Below, piece after piece: positions 50,179 through 59,134 of a stretch of 59,159 nucleotides of DNA. Source of the DNA: Bacteroidaceae bacterium (GTDB lineage Bacteria; Bacteroidota; Bacteroidia; Bacteroidales; Bacteroidaceae); assembly GCA_017649485.1 (NCBI GenBank), contig JAGCGS010000016.1:1-59159 (forward strand), read 5' to 3'. The translations under genes and the position numbers were made by a program. Below the pieces are notes generated by a model. It was given only the letters and a program-made list of their open reading frames with translations, did not search any database and had not been told where the DNA came from. Each line of letters opens with the position of its first letter. Position 1 is the stretch's first letter.

Positions 50179-50868
50179 TTAAACATTTTTATCTTTTCCA
50201 GCCACTACAATCACAAATTCACCGCGTGGCTCGGTTTCGGTGAAATGGGTTATCAATTCTGCAAGGGTGCCTCTTAGGGTTTCTTCATGCACTTTAGAAA
50301 TCTCTCTCGACACAGATGCTTCTCTATCCTTACCAAAAGCCTCACCCAGTTGGGTAAGGGTTTTGAGCACCCTATAGGGTGACTCATAGAATACCATCGT
50401 TCTCGTCTCTTCCACTAAAGCGTTGATGCGAGTCTGACGACCTTTTTTCTGTGGCAGGAAACCTTCAAAACAGAACCTGTCACAAGGTAAACCGCTATTC
50501 ACTAAGGCTGGAATGCATGCTGTCGCTCCTGGCAGGCATTGTATCTCCACCCCAGCTTTAGCACACTCCCTGGCCAAAAGAAAACCTGGGTCAGAGATGC
50601 CTGGTGTGCCTGCATCAGATATCAAAGCCACATGCTCGCCAGCCAGTAAACGCCTTACTAAAGGCTCCACTGTTTGGTGCTCATTGAATTTATGGTGGGC
50701 ATATAAGGCACCATGTTGTATATCAAAATGCTTCAGCAAGATGCCAGAAGTCCGGGTGTCTTCCGCCAAAATCACATCTGCTTCCTTCAAGATACGGATG
50801 GCTCTTAGCGTCATATCCTCCATGTTTCCCACTGGGGTAGGTACGATATACAAGATACCTGTTTTCAT
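50179..50868 (-). CDS. rsmI: 16S rRNA 2'-O-ribose C1402 methyltransferase
   Basis: 229 residues of the tetrapyrrole-methylase fold: LYIVPTPVGNMEDMTLRAI start, ALISDAGTPGISDPGF for AdoMet binding, and FEGFLPQKKGRQ, FYESPYRVLKTL in the C-terminal half. It methylates the ribose of C1402 in 16S rRNA at the decoding centre. Length is slightly shorter than E. coli RsmI (286), as usual in Bacteroidota. The coiled-coil lipoprotein gene follows directly. Confidence 0.95.
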   Translation of the reverse strand: MKTGILYIVPTPVGNMEDMTLRAIRILKEADVILAEDTRTSGILLKHFDIQHGALYAHHKFNEHQTVEPLVRRLLAGEHVALISDAGTPGISDPGFLLARECAKAGVEIQCLPGATACIPALVNSGLPCDRFCFEGFLPQKKGRQTRINALVEETRTMVFYESPYRVLKTLTQLGEAFGKDREASVSREISKVHEETLRGTLAELITHFTETEPRGEFVIVVAGKDKNV

Positions 50869-50893
50869 GCTCTCTTTTCAATAAATTCGGGGG

Positions 50894-50951
50894 CAAAGTT
50901 ATAAATTAATTGGCTTAAAATAGCAAATACTCCACAAAAGTAGTACTTTTG
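50894..50951. promoter_or_regulatory. Divergent -7 elements for rsmI (-) and tdk (+)
   Basis: On the minus strand TAACTTTG (50894-50901) has a TTTG 22 bases upstream (50924-50927). On the + strand TACTTTTG (50944-50951) lies 22 bases before the tdk ATG at 50974; its -33 element is not clear. Confidence 0.55.
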
Positions 50952-50973
50952 TAACTAAATTTAGTATTTGTAT

Positions 50974-51555
50974 ATGGAAGTTTATTCTGAAAACAATATG
51001 CAAGAGACCCGTAGAAGAGGTAGAATCGAGGTTATTTGCGGATCGATGTTCTCTGGCAAGACGGAAGAACTGATACGCCGCATGAAGCGTGCCAAGTTCG
51101 CCAAGCAGAAGGTGGAGATATTCAAACCCTCCATCGACACCCGCTACTCCGAGGATGATCTGGTGACTCATGAGGGTCAGAGCATTGCCTCCACCCCACT
51201 CGACTCTTCTGCCAGCATCCTTTTGCTTTCGTCAGATATCGACGTTGTGGGTATCGACGAGGCACAGTTCTTCGACATGGGTTTGCCAGACATCTGCAAT
51301 CAACTTGCCGACAATGGTGTGCGTGTGATTGTTGCTGGTCTTGATATGGATTTCAGAGGAGTTCCTTTCGGACCTATGCCTCAACTGATGGCGATAGCCG
51401 ACGAGGTAACCAAGGTGCATGCCATCTGCGTGGAGTGTGGCGACCTGGCGATGTATTCTCATCGCAAGGTAAGTGGGGAGAAACAGGTGATGTTAGGTGA
51501 GACGCAAGAGTATGAGCCTTTGTGCAGAGCTTGTTATAAAAAGATTAGGAGGTAA
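50974..51555 (+). CDS. tdk: Thymidine kinase, type II
   Basis: 193 residues from the ATG at 50974. The P-loop is [11 protein letters not shown] near residue 24, the catalytic glutamate is in GIDEAQFFD, and the lasso/zinc region has CVECGD and CRACYKK (two CxxC pairs). It phosphorylates thymidine to dTMP in pyrimidine salvage. It fits a genome that also imports nucleobases. The AI-2E transporter gene starts 3 bp after its stop. Confidence 0.95.
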   Translation: MEVYSENNMQETRRRGRIEVICGSMFSGKTEELIRRMKRAKFAKQKVEIFKPSIDTRYSEDDLVTHEGQSIASTPLDSSASILLLSSDIDVVGIDEAQFFDMGLPDICNQLADNGVRVIVAGLDMDFRGVPFGPMPQLMAIADEVTKVHAICVECGDLAMYSHRKVSGEKQVMLGETQEYEPLCRACYKKIRR

Positions 51556-51558
51556 AGT

Positions 51559-52647
51559 ATGATTTTGAACAAGGAGATAACATTTGACAAATTTATTCGT
51601 GCCGCGATGGGAGTGGTGATTGCGGTCATCATCCTCATGATACTCAACAGGCTGAGTAATGTGCTGTTGCCTTTCTTTGTGGCTTGGCTCATTGCCTACC
51701 TCATATTCCCTATGGTGCAATTCTTCCAATATCGATGCAAAATGAAGTATCGTGTGTTGGCGATTATCTGTGCTATTACCGTAGTAACGGCTGTAGGCTT
51801 GGGCATTTTCTTCTTGATTATTCCTCCAATGGTGTCTGAGTCGCTGCGTATCAAGGATTTGTTGTTTGAATACATCGAGTCATCCCCTTCTGATGGTGTG
51901 CCTGCGATGATTCACGGTTTCATTGAGCAACACCTGAACCTTGAACAGCTCAAATCCTTGATTAAACGTGAGGATTTTATCACGGCTGTGCGTGACGCTC
52001 TTCCCAAAGTGTGGTCTGTTATAGCAGAGAGTGTGAATGTGGTGTTTAGCTTCTTCTCCTTGCTGATGATTCTGCTCTACACTATATTTATCTTGTTGGA
52101 TTATGAGAGTATCTCTGAGGGATGGGTAAACCTGGTACCTAAGCGTTATCGTCCGTTCAGCATAAAGTTAGTAGGCGATGTGAAGGACGGAATGAACAAG
52201 TATTTCCGTGGGCAGGCAATAGTGGCTACTTGTGTAGGAATCCTGTTCTCCATTGGTTTCCTGATCATCGACTTCCCATTGGCCATTGGCTTGGGTATGT
52301 TCATCGGCTTGCTGAATATGGTACCTTACCTGCAAATGCTGGGGTTCATCCCTACCATCATACTGGCCATCTTGAAGTCGGCTGATACAGGGGGAAACTT
52401 CTGGCTCATCCTGCTGTCAGCCATAGCGGTGTTCGCTGTGGTGCAGGCCATTCAGGACGCTTATCTGACACCCAGGATTATGGGTAAGGTGACAGGCTTG
52501 AGCCCTGCCATCATCCTACTTTCGCTCTCCATCTGGGGTTCGCTGATGGGTGTGATGGGTATGATTATTGCCCTACCCATCACCACTTTATTGATTTCTT
52601 ATTACCAGAAATACGTAATAAACCGAGAACATCTCAAGAAAGAATAG
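51559..52647 (+). CDS. AI-2E family transporter (PerM/TqsA-like)
   Basis: 362 residues with about eight membrane segments and the large soluble loop (about 90-150) of the family. The C-terminal half shows LGMFIGLLNMVPYLQMLGFIP and VTGLSPAIILLSLSIWGSLMGVMGMIIALP. Members export or import small molecules or ions; AI-2 transport applies to only one E. coli paralogue. Here the substrate is unknown. It is co-transcribed with tdk. Confidence 0.92.
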   Translation: MILNKEITFDKFIRAAMGVVIAVIILMILNRLSNVLLPFFVAWLIAYLIFPMVQFFQYRCKMKYRVLAIICAITVVTAVGLGIFFLIIPPMVSESLRIKDLLFEYIESSPSDGVPAMIHGFIEQHLNLEQLKSLIKREDFITAVRDALPKVWSVIAESVNVVFSFFSLLMILLYTIFILLDYESISEGWVNLVPKRYRPFSIKLVGDVKDGMNKYFRGQAIVATCVGILFSIGFLIIDFPLAIGLGMFIGLLNMVPYLQMLGFIPTIILAILKSADTGGNFWLILLSAIAVFAVVQAIQDAYLTPRIMGKVTGLSPAIILLSLSIWGSLMGVMGMIIALPITTLLISYYQKYVINREHLKKE

Positions 52648-52658
52648 GACAAAAAAAC

Positions 52659-52683
52659 AAGCCTCCCTCAAGCGGGGAGGCTT
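52659..52683. terminator. Bidirectional terminator, AI-2E gene / beta-helix operon
   Basis: Stem AAGCCTCCC / GGGAGGCTT with a TCAAGCG loop, flanked by an A-run on one side and TTATTTGTTT on the other, between convergent genes. Confidence 0.85.
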
Positions 52684-52726
52684 ATTTGTTTCTTTTACTC
52701 TTTCAAACGAATATAGTACCAACAGT

Positions 52727-54211
52727 TTACTTCGGAATGTCTATCCATTCGGGCTGCCAATAGGAGAAATTCCACTTGATGCCACGATGAAGAATCTTGT
52801 CAGCCTCAGCCTTTGGTATTTCCTTATCGTCCAAGACATAGGTCTCTTTGCCGTCCTGATCGCTGACAGAAACCAATGTATGCGCAGCCACACTGCTCAG
52901 CAGCTGAAACGCGATGGTTACAGGACTATTGTTGGCATAGCCCCTGAACACCACCCAGTTTCCTTCCAATATCACATCGGCATAGATATCCTGCGATTCC
53001 AATCCAAGGATAACAGGATGGCTGGCTACCTGTCCGAACCAGGCACCGTGCTTGTTGTCACTGTTCCTGAAGCATATCTCAGGAATGCCGTCATTGTCAA
53101 GGTCTATAAGTGCATATTTGTCTAACGACTTATGCGTGAAATTAGGGGCTAATTCCTCATACATCTGGTTTATCTTGCCCATATCACTCAGATAAACGCC
53201 CAAATACTCGTATTCGTCGAAGCCCTTGCCGTCTTCATGGATGCCGCCCAAACCCGGGTCTCTGGGTCCCACTTCCTGCCTGCGGCTCTCGCTCTCGCCA
53301 TTATCATCATTCCAGATATAGTCAACCTCTTCGAAGGAGAGCACATTCACATTGCCGCGCGAATCGGCAGAATGCCACATCTCGCATCCGTCGAGCATAA
53401 TCTTGCGGTCAACAGCGAACAGCAGTCCGCTATTGCGGAAGAAACGGCAGTTATTGAACCAAACGTTAGTGGTGTGATAGGTTGTCAAGCCTCCGGCATT
53501 GTCGAAAAAGTCACAGTTTATGAATGTGGCGTTGTTGCAGTCAATCAGCCACATAATGCCGTCGGAGCAGTCGCGTATCAGGCTGCTCACCATATTGATG
53601 ACGCTGCAGTTCATAGCTTCTATGCCATAAGTGCCGCAGCCATACAGGTCGCAGTTAAAGATACTGGTATCATAACAATAATGGGCTCCTATCACAGCTC
53701 CTGAACAGGTACCTTCCTCGGTATGTCCCATCACCAGGTTCTGGAAGCGAATGTTGGAGCATCTCCACAGGTTAATCACACAGGCATAGCGCGGTTCCAC
53801 AATGAGCTGGCTGTTGGCACCGCCGATAATGGTGAGGTCAGCAATGTTCTTCAGTGTCAGTTGCCTTCCGTCATATACCTCATCGCTGGCGATGCGGATG
53901 GCGTATTCACCCACCTCTTTCTCATAGTCATACATATCGCTTACCCAGTCATTATACTTGCCTACGAAGAAATCGGGGTCATTGAGCACAGGAGAGAGAT
54001 TGATGGTTATCCCTTCGGCTATGCGCACTGTGCGGTTACTACCCAAGGCATCAATAAACTCTGCTGCCGTAGTTACGGTGATATCCACATATTCGGCAAA
54101 GTCATCGTCTTCCTCCTCATAGTCATCTATGTCATAATCTTCGCCGACTACCTGCGCACTGACTGCCACCACAGCCATCAGAGCCAGCATCATCAAAAAA
54201 AACTTTTTCAT
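52727..54211 (-). CDS. Secreted parallel beta-helix paralogue with extra C-terminal domain
   Basis: 494 residues from the ATG at 54211 (an in-frame ATG lies four codons earlier). The signal peptide ends VSA before Q20. An acidic linker follows (YDIDDYEEEDDDFAEY). The shared segment ALGSNRTVRIAEGITINL precedes the right-handed beta-helix (about 110-290) with runs such as NCDLYGCGTYGI, SLIRDCSDGIMW and NCDFFDN. The helix domain ends with SFEEVDYIWNDDNG..EVGPRD. Residues about 310-494 are a further domain with a calcium-loop-like DLDNDGIPEICF. Catalytic residues of pectate lyases are not obvious. Fifth and last gene of the operon. Confidence 0.8.
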   Translation of the reverse strand: MKKFFLMMLALMAVVAVSAQVVGEDYDIDDYEEEDDDFAEYVDITVTTAAEFIDALGSNRTVRIAEGITINLSPVLNDPDFFVGKYNDWVSDMYDYEKEVGEYAIRIASDEVYDGRQLTLKNIADLTIIGGANSQLIVEPRYACVINLWRCSNIRFQNLVMGHTEEGTCSGAVIGAHYCYDTSIFNCDLYGCGTYGIEAMNCSVINMVSSLIRDCSDGIMWLIDCNNATFINCDFFDNAGGLTTYHTTNVWFNNCRFFRNSGLLFAVDRKIMLDGCEMWHSADSRGNVNVLSFEEVDYIWNDDNGESESRRQEVGPRDPGLGGIHEDGKGFDEYEYLGVYLSDMGKINQMYEELAPNFTHKSLDKYALIDLDNDGIPEICFRNSDNKHGAWFGQVASHPVILGLESQDIYADVILEGNWVVFRGYANNSPVTIAFQLLSSVAAHTLVSVSDQDGKETYVLDDKEIPKAEADKILHRGIKWNFSYWQPEWIDIPK

Positions 54212-54244
54212 AGCGATCTGCATTTTAGTATAACTTACTTACTA

Positions 54245-55759
54245 TCATTCCTCATGATTCGGCACCAACAGGTCTTCCCACTTCGTTATTCCCATAGGAC
54301 CTTTGCCCTGATACTCGAAGAGCTTGTAATTGCCGTCGAACCACTTATTAACCGAATAGCCTGTCTCGATCAAGTCGGTCGTTCCCCAGTTCTGCATGGG
54401 ATGGGCAATCATGTTGTCACCCATCGTAATGGGATGATTCATATTGAACAAAGGAGATTCAGGCCAGTTGGAGAAGAAACGGCACGAGTCGATAATCACA
54501 TCCTCGTTGCCCCAGCTGTTGAAAAGCGAGAATTCCTTGTTGGCGAAGATGTCACAGTTATAGAATGTCAGGTGCCTGCTGTCGTTCAGCTCCGCTATGC
54601 CATAAGTGCAATGACGGATAAGAGAATTCATCAGCGTCACATGCTCCGCCTGGCGCGTACAGATTCCGTAAGTGCCACAGCCGAAGAGGTCGCAGCTGTT
54701 GATGACCACATTACGCGAATTTTCCACATTGATGACACCTCCGTCGCAATAACCCTCAAAGGAATGACCCAGGATGAGGTTGTCGATCATGATATCTTCG
54801 CAGGAATTCAAGGAGAGAACGAAAGAATAGCGGGGTTCGGCATATAGCATCGAGCCGCTGAGTCCGCGAATGGCAAGGTGCCTCATATTGGTAAGCACCA
54901 GCTGGCGTCCGTCGAAAACTTGCTCTCCCACAACAGCCTCCTGATCGGCATCCACCTCGCCGGTCACATCATCCACAAGAAGTCGGTTGGCCTTCTTGCC
55001 GAAATCGGGATCTTCCAGCATCTTGGTGACATTGATAACCACATCCATATCGAGCAGAATCTCCCTGTCACTGCCCAAGGCATCGAGGAACTCCTTCTCG
55101 TTCTTCACGACAATCCGCTGACCAAATTCAGTCTCCATAATTTCGGGTGTCCTCACCCCATGACGCATATAGTCGGAAAGCTGCAGCTCCGATATCACCA
55201 TCTGCAGGTTGGTCTGCCCGATCACCGAAAGACCCTGTCCTGTCATCAGGCGCTTCTGCAAGGAATGACGGATTCCATCCAACTCATACTTGGTGAAGTG
55301 TGACAGATAGCGGGCATTCATCATATAGGTATCAAGCAACTCTTCAACTGGCTTTTCCTCATACTCACGCTGCCTGATCACGCATTCATTGAGGTTATAG
55401 CTGAAATCGTGCTTGGCCAGTGTCCACACGGCATTTCCTTCCTTGTTTCTCATCACCAGATACTCCTTGCCGTCAAACACGATATGCTCAGCCTTCCACC
55501 CCGACTTGGCGCGGAAAGGCACATCCTTGAAGCCCTCGCCAATGGGAAGAACGGTGTAGTCGGTTTTGGTCATGCGCTTCAGCAGGCCCTGTATGGCATC
55601 CCCGTCAATGCGTTCACCAAACATGTTCACAAACTGGCCGCTGATGCTCATGCTGTAGTTGGCATATCCGTCGAACCACCAGCTGCCGTTGTTAATATTT
55701 TGCGCCTTGAGCTGTGCCAAAGCCAAGAACATCATCAAAAAGAGAACTATTCTTTTCAT
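54245..55759 (-). CDS. Secreted parallel beta-helix paralogue, domain A + B
   Basis: 504 residues. The signal peptide ends LKA before Q20. Residues about 25-215 are a beta-rich domain (call it A) shared with the gene at 56733: GWKAEHIVFDGKEYLVM, EELLDTYMMNARYLSHFT, TNLQMVISELQL. Residues about 240-450 are the beta-helix (B) in its most diverged form (ALGSDREILLDMDVVINV, NSCDLFGCGTYGI, SLIRHCTYGIAEL). The conserved EEVDYIWN end of the other copies is absent. Secreted, enzymatic activity not evident. Confidence 0.78.
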   Translation of the reverse strand: MKRIVLFLMMFLALAQLKAQNINNGSWWFDGYANYSMSISGQFVNMFGERIDGDAIQGLLKRMTKTDYTVLPIGEGFKDVPFRAKSGWKAEHIVFDGKEYLVMRNKEGNAVWTLAKHDFSYNLNECVIRQREYEEKPVEELLDTYMMNARYLSHFTKYELDGIRHSLQKRLMTGQGLSVIGQTNLQMVISELQLSDYMRHGVRTPEIMETEFGQRIVVKNEKEFLDALGSDREILLDMDVVINVTKMLEDPDFGKKANRLLVDDVTGEVDADQEAVVGEQVFDGRQLVLTNMRHLAIRGLSGSMLYAEPRYSFVLSLNSCEDIMIDNLILGHSFEGYCDGGVINVENSRNVVINSCDLFGCGTYGICTRQAEHVTLMNSLIRHCTYGIAELNDSRHLTFYNCDIFANKEFSLFNSWGNEDVIIDSCRFFSNWPESPLFNMNHPITMGDNMIAHPMQNWGTTDLIETGYSVNKWFDGNYKLFEYQGKGPMGITKWEDLLVPNHEE

Positions 55760-55782
55760 TTTTCAGGAGAATTACAGGGTTA

Positions 55783-56736
55783 TTACCGCGGACCTAAATC
55801 CCTAAACTCAACATCCTCGCCTCGCTCATCGTTCATGATGTAGTCGAGCTCGTCAAACGAGAGCAGATTCACATTGCATCTGTCAGCCACAGGATGCCAA
55901 AACTCGCAATTATCCACCATCGTCTTCCTGTCGATATAGAACAGGCAGCCGCCGTTGCGGAAGAAATGGCAGTCGCGGAACTTGGTGTCGGTGGTAAGGT
56001 ATGACCACACCCCACCGCCATTGTCGTAGAAGTCACAATTGGTGAATACAGAGCGGTGGCAGTAGTTCAGGTCAATGATGCCGTCGGAGCATTCGCTGAC
56101 AATGCTGTTCGACATAATGATGTCGTCGGAGTTGAGGGCTGAGATAGCATAGAGTCCGGGACCGAAGAAACCGCAATGGTTAAAATACACCATATTACAG
56201 TTTTCCATATTGATGACACTGCCGTAGCACTTTTCCAAGCCTTTAGACTCGGAGTGTCCTAAATTCAGGTTCTCGAAATTGATGTCTAAGCAATTCTTGA
56301 GCGTGAACAGGTTGGCATGCCGGGAATCCACCTCAATTCCTGAACCTGTCTTGCCGATGATGTAAAGTCTCTCCACATTCATCAGAACCAGCTGGTATTC
56401 TCCTTCTTCCACCTCCTCGCTGACGATAGTCTCTCCGTCGGTCACCAACTGGTCGATATCATACGTCCTGCGGCGGTTGTCCTCATAGAAAAGCGTCTCG
56501 CTGCCGAGCACATTACTCAGGTTGATGGTTATATTCTCGGCAATCGTTATCTGGCGGTTGCTGCCCAAGGCTTTGATGAAATCAACGGCATTATCCACCT
56601 CAAACAGTTGCATCTCATCGTAATCCTCGTAGTCCATGTAATCTGGAACAACCGGAACATCCTCCTGCGCCATCAAGGCGAGCGCGGAGAGTGTCATAAA
56701 CAATGTCAAAAGCACTTTTTTCATAATCGTAGTCAT
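55783..56736 (-). CDS. Secreted parallel beta-helix paralogue, domain B only
   Basis: 317 residues. The signal peptide ends LMA before Q (residue 24 from this start), and an acidic linker follows (MDYEDYDEMQLFEVDN). Then the shared KALGSNRQITIAENITINL and the beta-helix with NHCGFFGPGLYAI, SIVSECSDGIIDL, NCDFYDNGGG. It stops right after the family end segment SFDELDYIMNDERG. Its ATG overlaps the TGA of the preceding gene (ATGA), so translation is coupled. An alternative ATG is 4 codons inside. Confidence 0.78.
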   Translation of the reverse strand: MTTIMKKVLLTLFMTLSALALMAQEDVPVVPDYMDYEDYDEMQLFEVDNAVDFIKALGSNRQITIAENITINLSNVLGSETLFYEDNRRRTYDIDQLVTDGETIVSEEVEEGEYQLVLMNVERLYIIGKTGSGIEVDSRHANLFTLKNCLDINFENLNLGHSESKGLEKCYGSVINMENCNMVYFNHCGFFGPGLYAISALNSDDIIMSNSIVSECSDGIIDLNYCHRSVFTNCDFYDNGGGVWSYLTTDTKFRDCHFFRNGGCLFYIDRKTMVDNCEFWHPVADRCNVNLLSFDELDYIMNDERGEDVEFRDLGPR

Positions 56737-58298
56737 TTATTCTGAGGTCCTACACCTTCCCTGCGCTGCTCATTCTCGCCGCGGTCGTTATTCCAAATAT
56801 AGTCAACTTCCTCATACGACAGCACGTTCTCAGTGCCTCGCGAATCATCCGGCTGCCACATCTCACAGGCATCGAGCATCACCTTGCGGTGTACATTGAA
56901 CAGCTCACCCAAGTTACGGAAGAAGCGGCAATTATTAAACTTCAGCTCAGGAGTATCATAGGCAGACACACCGCTCTTGTTGTCGTAGAAGTCGCAATTC
57001 GTGAAAGAGCAGTTATAATCGTCGTTCAGCCACATGATGCCCTCGGAGCAGTCACGGATAACAGAGTTTGTCATCTCGATAAGGCTGGTGTTCTCGGCAT
57101 AGATGCCATAGGTGCCGCAGCCATACAGGTCGCAATTCTCCACATACATGCCGTGGAAGTACTTCGAGCCTATCACGGCTCCCATGCAGTAGCCCTCGTC
57201 GGTATGCCCCATCGTGAGGTTACGGAATTTGATTTCGGTGCTCCTGTACAGATTGAACACGCACGCATAGCGCGGCTGCACCACGATCTGACTGCCGTTA
57301 CCGCCCTCGATGGTGAGGTTGTGCACATTGTACAGGGTAAGCTGGCGACCGTCATACACCTCCTCGCTGAAGATCCACACCGCCCCGTCGTGATACTCTT
57401 CCATGTCGCCATCCATCCAGTTGGTGTGACGGTTATCCCAGAAGAAATCCTGATCGTTCAGGATGCTGCTCAGGTTCAGTGTCACGCCATCGGCAATGCG
57501 CACAAGGCGGTTGCTGCCTAAAGCCAAGATAAACTCCCTCTCGTTACTTACCTCCACTTCAACATATTCATCGAAGTCAGCATCTTTCTGTGCAATGCCA
57601 TCGTCTTCTTCTATATAGTCACCGTCGCCAACATAGTCGCCTTCGCCAAACTCGCCAGACTCTATACGTGCCATGAATTCTTCACGGCTCATCAGGGGCT
57701 TCAGGCGCTGGTTAGGGTTAATCTCCAGCTCGGTCTCTATCAGCTGCATGTTTATCTTGCCCTTGAAGCTCAGGTCTGGCATGTCCTGCAACTGCGCCTT
57801 CATCTCCCTGAGTTCCTCCGGCGAGAATCGGGCAAGATACTGGCCATCCATGAGATAGGTGTTGAGCATCTCACTCACAGGGTACTCATCGGCTGTGATA
57901 CCGTTCAGATACACATCTACAATGCTCATGACATTGTCTTCATCCATGAGGGTAATCACACTCACGATCCTGTCCTGCGGATTCTTGAAGGCCATGAAGG
58001 TGATGCCCTGCTCACTGATATAATCTACTTTCCAGCCGCCTTCAGCGCGCAGGAAAGGGATATATCCTTGCGCGTTCAGGACATACTGACCTTTACCATT
58101 ACCAGCTTTCAAGTTGAACTGATAGTAGTTGTTATCAATGTCATAGCCTTCAAGGTGGGCAGCACCTGTGGTTTCATCAACCTCAGTGGCCACGAAGCGG
58201 ATGCGTCCGTCCCAGAACACATCGTACTCGTTGATTACCTGCGCCTTGACCGCCATCACAGCCAGCAGCGCCAACAATGTCAATAAAAACTTTCTCAT
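56733..58298 (-). CDS. Secreted parallel beta-helix paralogue, domain A + B
   Basis: 521 residues from the ATG at 58298 (MRKFLLTLLALLAVMAVKA, then Q20). A longer in-frame extension to 58397 would run into the preceding gene and destroy the signal peptide, so it is rejected. Domain A (about 25-205) matches the gene at 54245 (GWKVDYISEQGITFMAF, SEMLNTYLMDGQYLARFS, INMQLIETELEI). An acidic linker (GDYVGDGDYIEEDDG) leads into ALGSNRLVRIADGVTLNL and the beta-helix (NCDLYGCGTYGIYAEN, SVIRDCSEGIMWL, NNCRFFRN). The end is SYEEVDYIWNNDRG. Second gene of the operon. Confidence 0.8.
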   Translation of the reverse strand: MRKFLLTLLALLAVMAVKAQVINEYDVFWDGRIRFVATEVDETTGAAHLEGYDIDNNYYQFNLKAGNGKGQYVLNAQGYIPFLRAEGGWKVDYISEQGITFMAFKNPQDRIVSVITLMDEDNVMSIVDVYLNGITADEYPVSEMLNTYLMDGQYLARFSPEELREMKAQLQDMPDLSFKGKINMQLIETELEINPNQRLKPLMSREEFMARIESGEFGEGDYVGDGDYIEEDDGIAQKDADFDEYVEVEVSNEREFILALGSNRLVRIADGVTLNLSSILNDQDFFWDNRHTNWMDGDMEEYHDGAVWIFSEEVYDGRQLTLYNVHNLTIEGGNGSQIVVQPRYACVFNLYRSTEIKFRNLTMGHTDEGYCMGAVIGSKYFHGMYVENCDLYGCGTYGIYAENTSLIEMTNSVIRDCSEGIMWLNDDYNCSFTNCDFYDNKSGVSAYDTPELKFNNCRFFRNLGELFNVHRKVMLDACEMWQPDDSRGTENVLSYEEVDYIWNNDRGENEQRREGVGPQNK

Positions 58299-58311
58299 AT
58301 CTCCACTATTT

Positions 58312-58995
58312 TTATTGTAAACCATGCCATTTTCCCTTGCTGCGTTTGCACTGCACATAGAGCGAAGGGCAGTTAAATACCTTGAACAGGTCGTCATCCG
58401 AAGTCTTCACAATCTCGACAGAACGCTGCTCGGTGTCCCATCCCTTGCCCATGATATAGATATACATCACCATGCCGTCGAAGAGCTGCATCTCCTGGTG
58501 CTTATTCACGCTGGCTTTCATCTTGACGGTATAGGGCTTGGTGGGGTTATACCCGTTCCCTGGGGTAGCTCCCTGCAGGGTGGCAGCAGGCAGGTAACGC
58601 TGGCGGTATGTGTCGCCCTCGCCCACATCCTTCAGTTTGTCGCGCACCACCGACAGCACAGAGCTTACATTGCTTGGTGTATTGATGAGTTTGATGCACT
58701 CTTCACCTACTTTACTATCGCGTGCATACATCTCCATTGCCATAGGCATCATGGCAGCCACCCCATAAGGTGTCTCGCCGAGGAAGTGATAAACTGCCTC
58801 AAACTCATCGAAGTCGGCAGGAACGTTAGTGAAGGTCACCTCGCCCGTTGCCTTGGCATTATACTTGTCCATTGACAAGTTGCCTTTCATCGTATATACA
58901 TGACTGCCATAAGTCAGCGTTTGCTGAGCATGAGCCACAACTATCGCCGCTATCAGGAAGCAGATTGTCAATATCAATTTTTTAGAAGTTTCCAT
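58312..58995 (-). CDS. Secreted protein of unknown function, first in the beta-helix operon
   Basis: 227 residues. The signal peptide ends AHA before Q24. The mature protein has mixed beta/alpha character: TYGSHVYTMKGNLSMDKYNAK near the start, a helical GVAAMMPMAMEMYARD segment, and a C-terminal strand region (YTVKMKASVNKHQEMQLFDGMVMYIYIMG). I do not recognise the family. It starts the five-gene transcript, 13 bp before the next start, with a good promoter upstream. Confidence 0.75.
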   Translation of the reverse strand: METSKKLILTICFLIAAIVVAHAQQTLTYGSHVYTMKGNLSMDKYNAKATGEVTFTNVPADFDEFEAVYHFLGETPYGVAAMMPMAMEMYARDSKVGEECIKLINTPSNVSSVLSVVRDKLKDVGEGDTYRQRYLPAATLQGATPGNGYNPTKPYTVKMKASVNKHQEMQLFDGMVMYIYIMGKGWDTEQRSVEIVKTSDDDLFKVFNCPSLYVQCKRSKGKWHGLQ

Positions 58996-59035
58996 ATACT
59001 TTCAACATTCAAGTAACCAACCATCTTTACTATTA

Positions 59036-59067
59036 CAAAGGTACAAAAAATAAATGTGACAGCCAAA
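59036..59067 (-). promoter_or_regulatory. Promoter of the beta-helix operon
   Basis: On the minus strand TTTG (59064-59067), 20-base spacer, TACCTTTG (59036-59043), about 40 bases before the ATG at 58995. Confidence 0.75.
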
Positions 59068-59134
59068 CATTTAGGCTGTTTTTTCCAAAAAAAGTTGCAG
59101 GAGCAATTTTGCCCTGAAGTACGTTATATAACAC

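Noticed and set aside
53723-54847. Long open frame on the + strand (374 codons)
   Set aside because: It runs antisense across two beta-helix genes with clear signal peptides and family motifs. It has no recognisable product and spans the gap between them.
58299-58397. Longer N-terminus for the beta-helix gene at 56733
   Set aside because: It overlaps the end of the preceding gene and puts 33 charged or polar residues before a clear signal peptide.
59059-59079. Hairpin ACAGCC/GGCTGT followed by TTTTTT on the + strand
   Set aside because: No + strand gene ends nearby and the stem overlaps the -33 element of the beta-helix operon promoter. It is probably coincidental.
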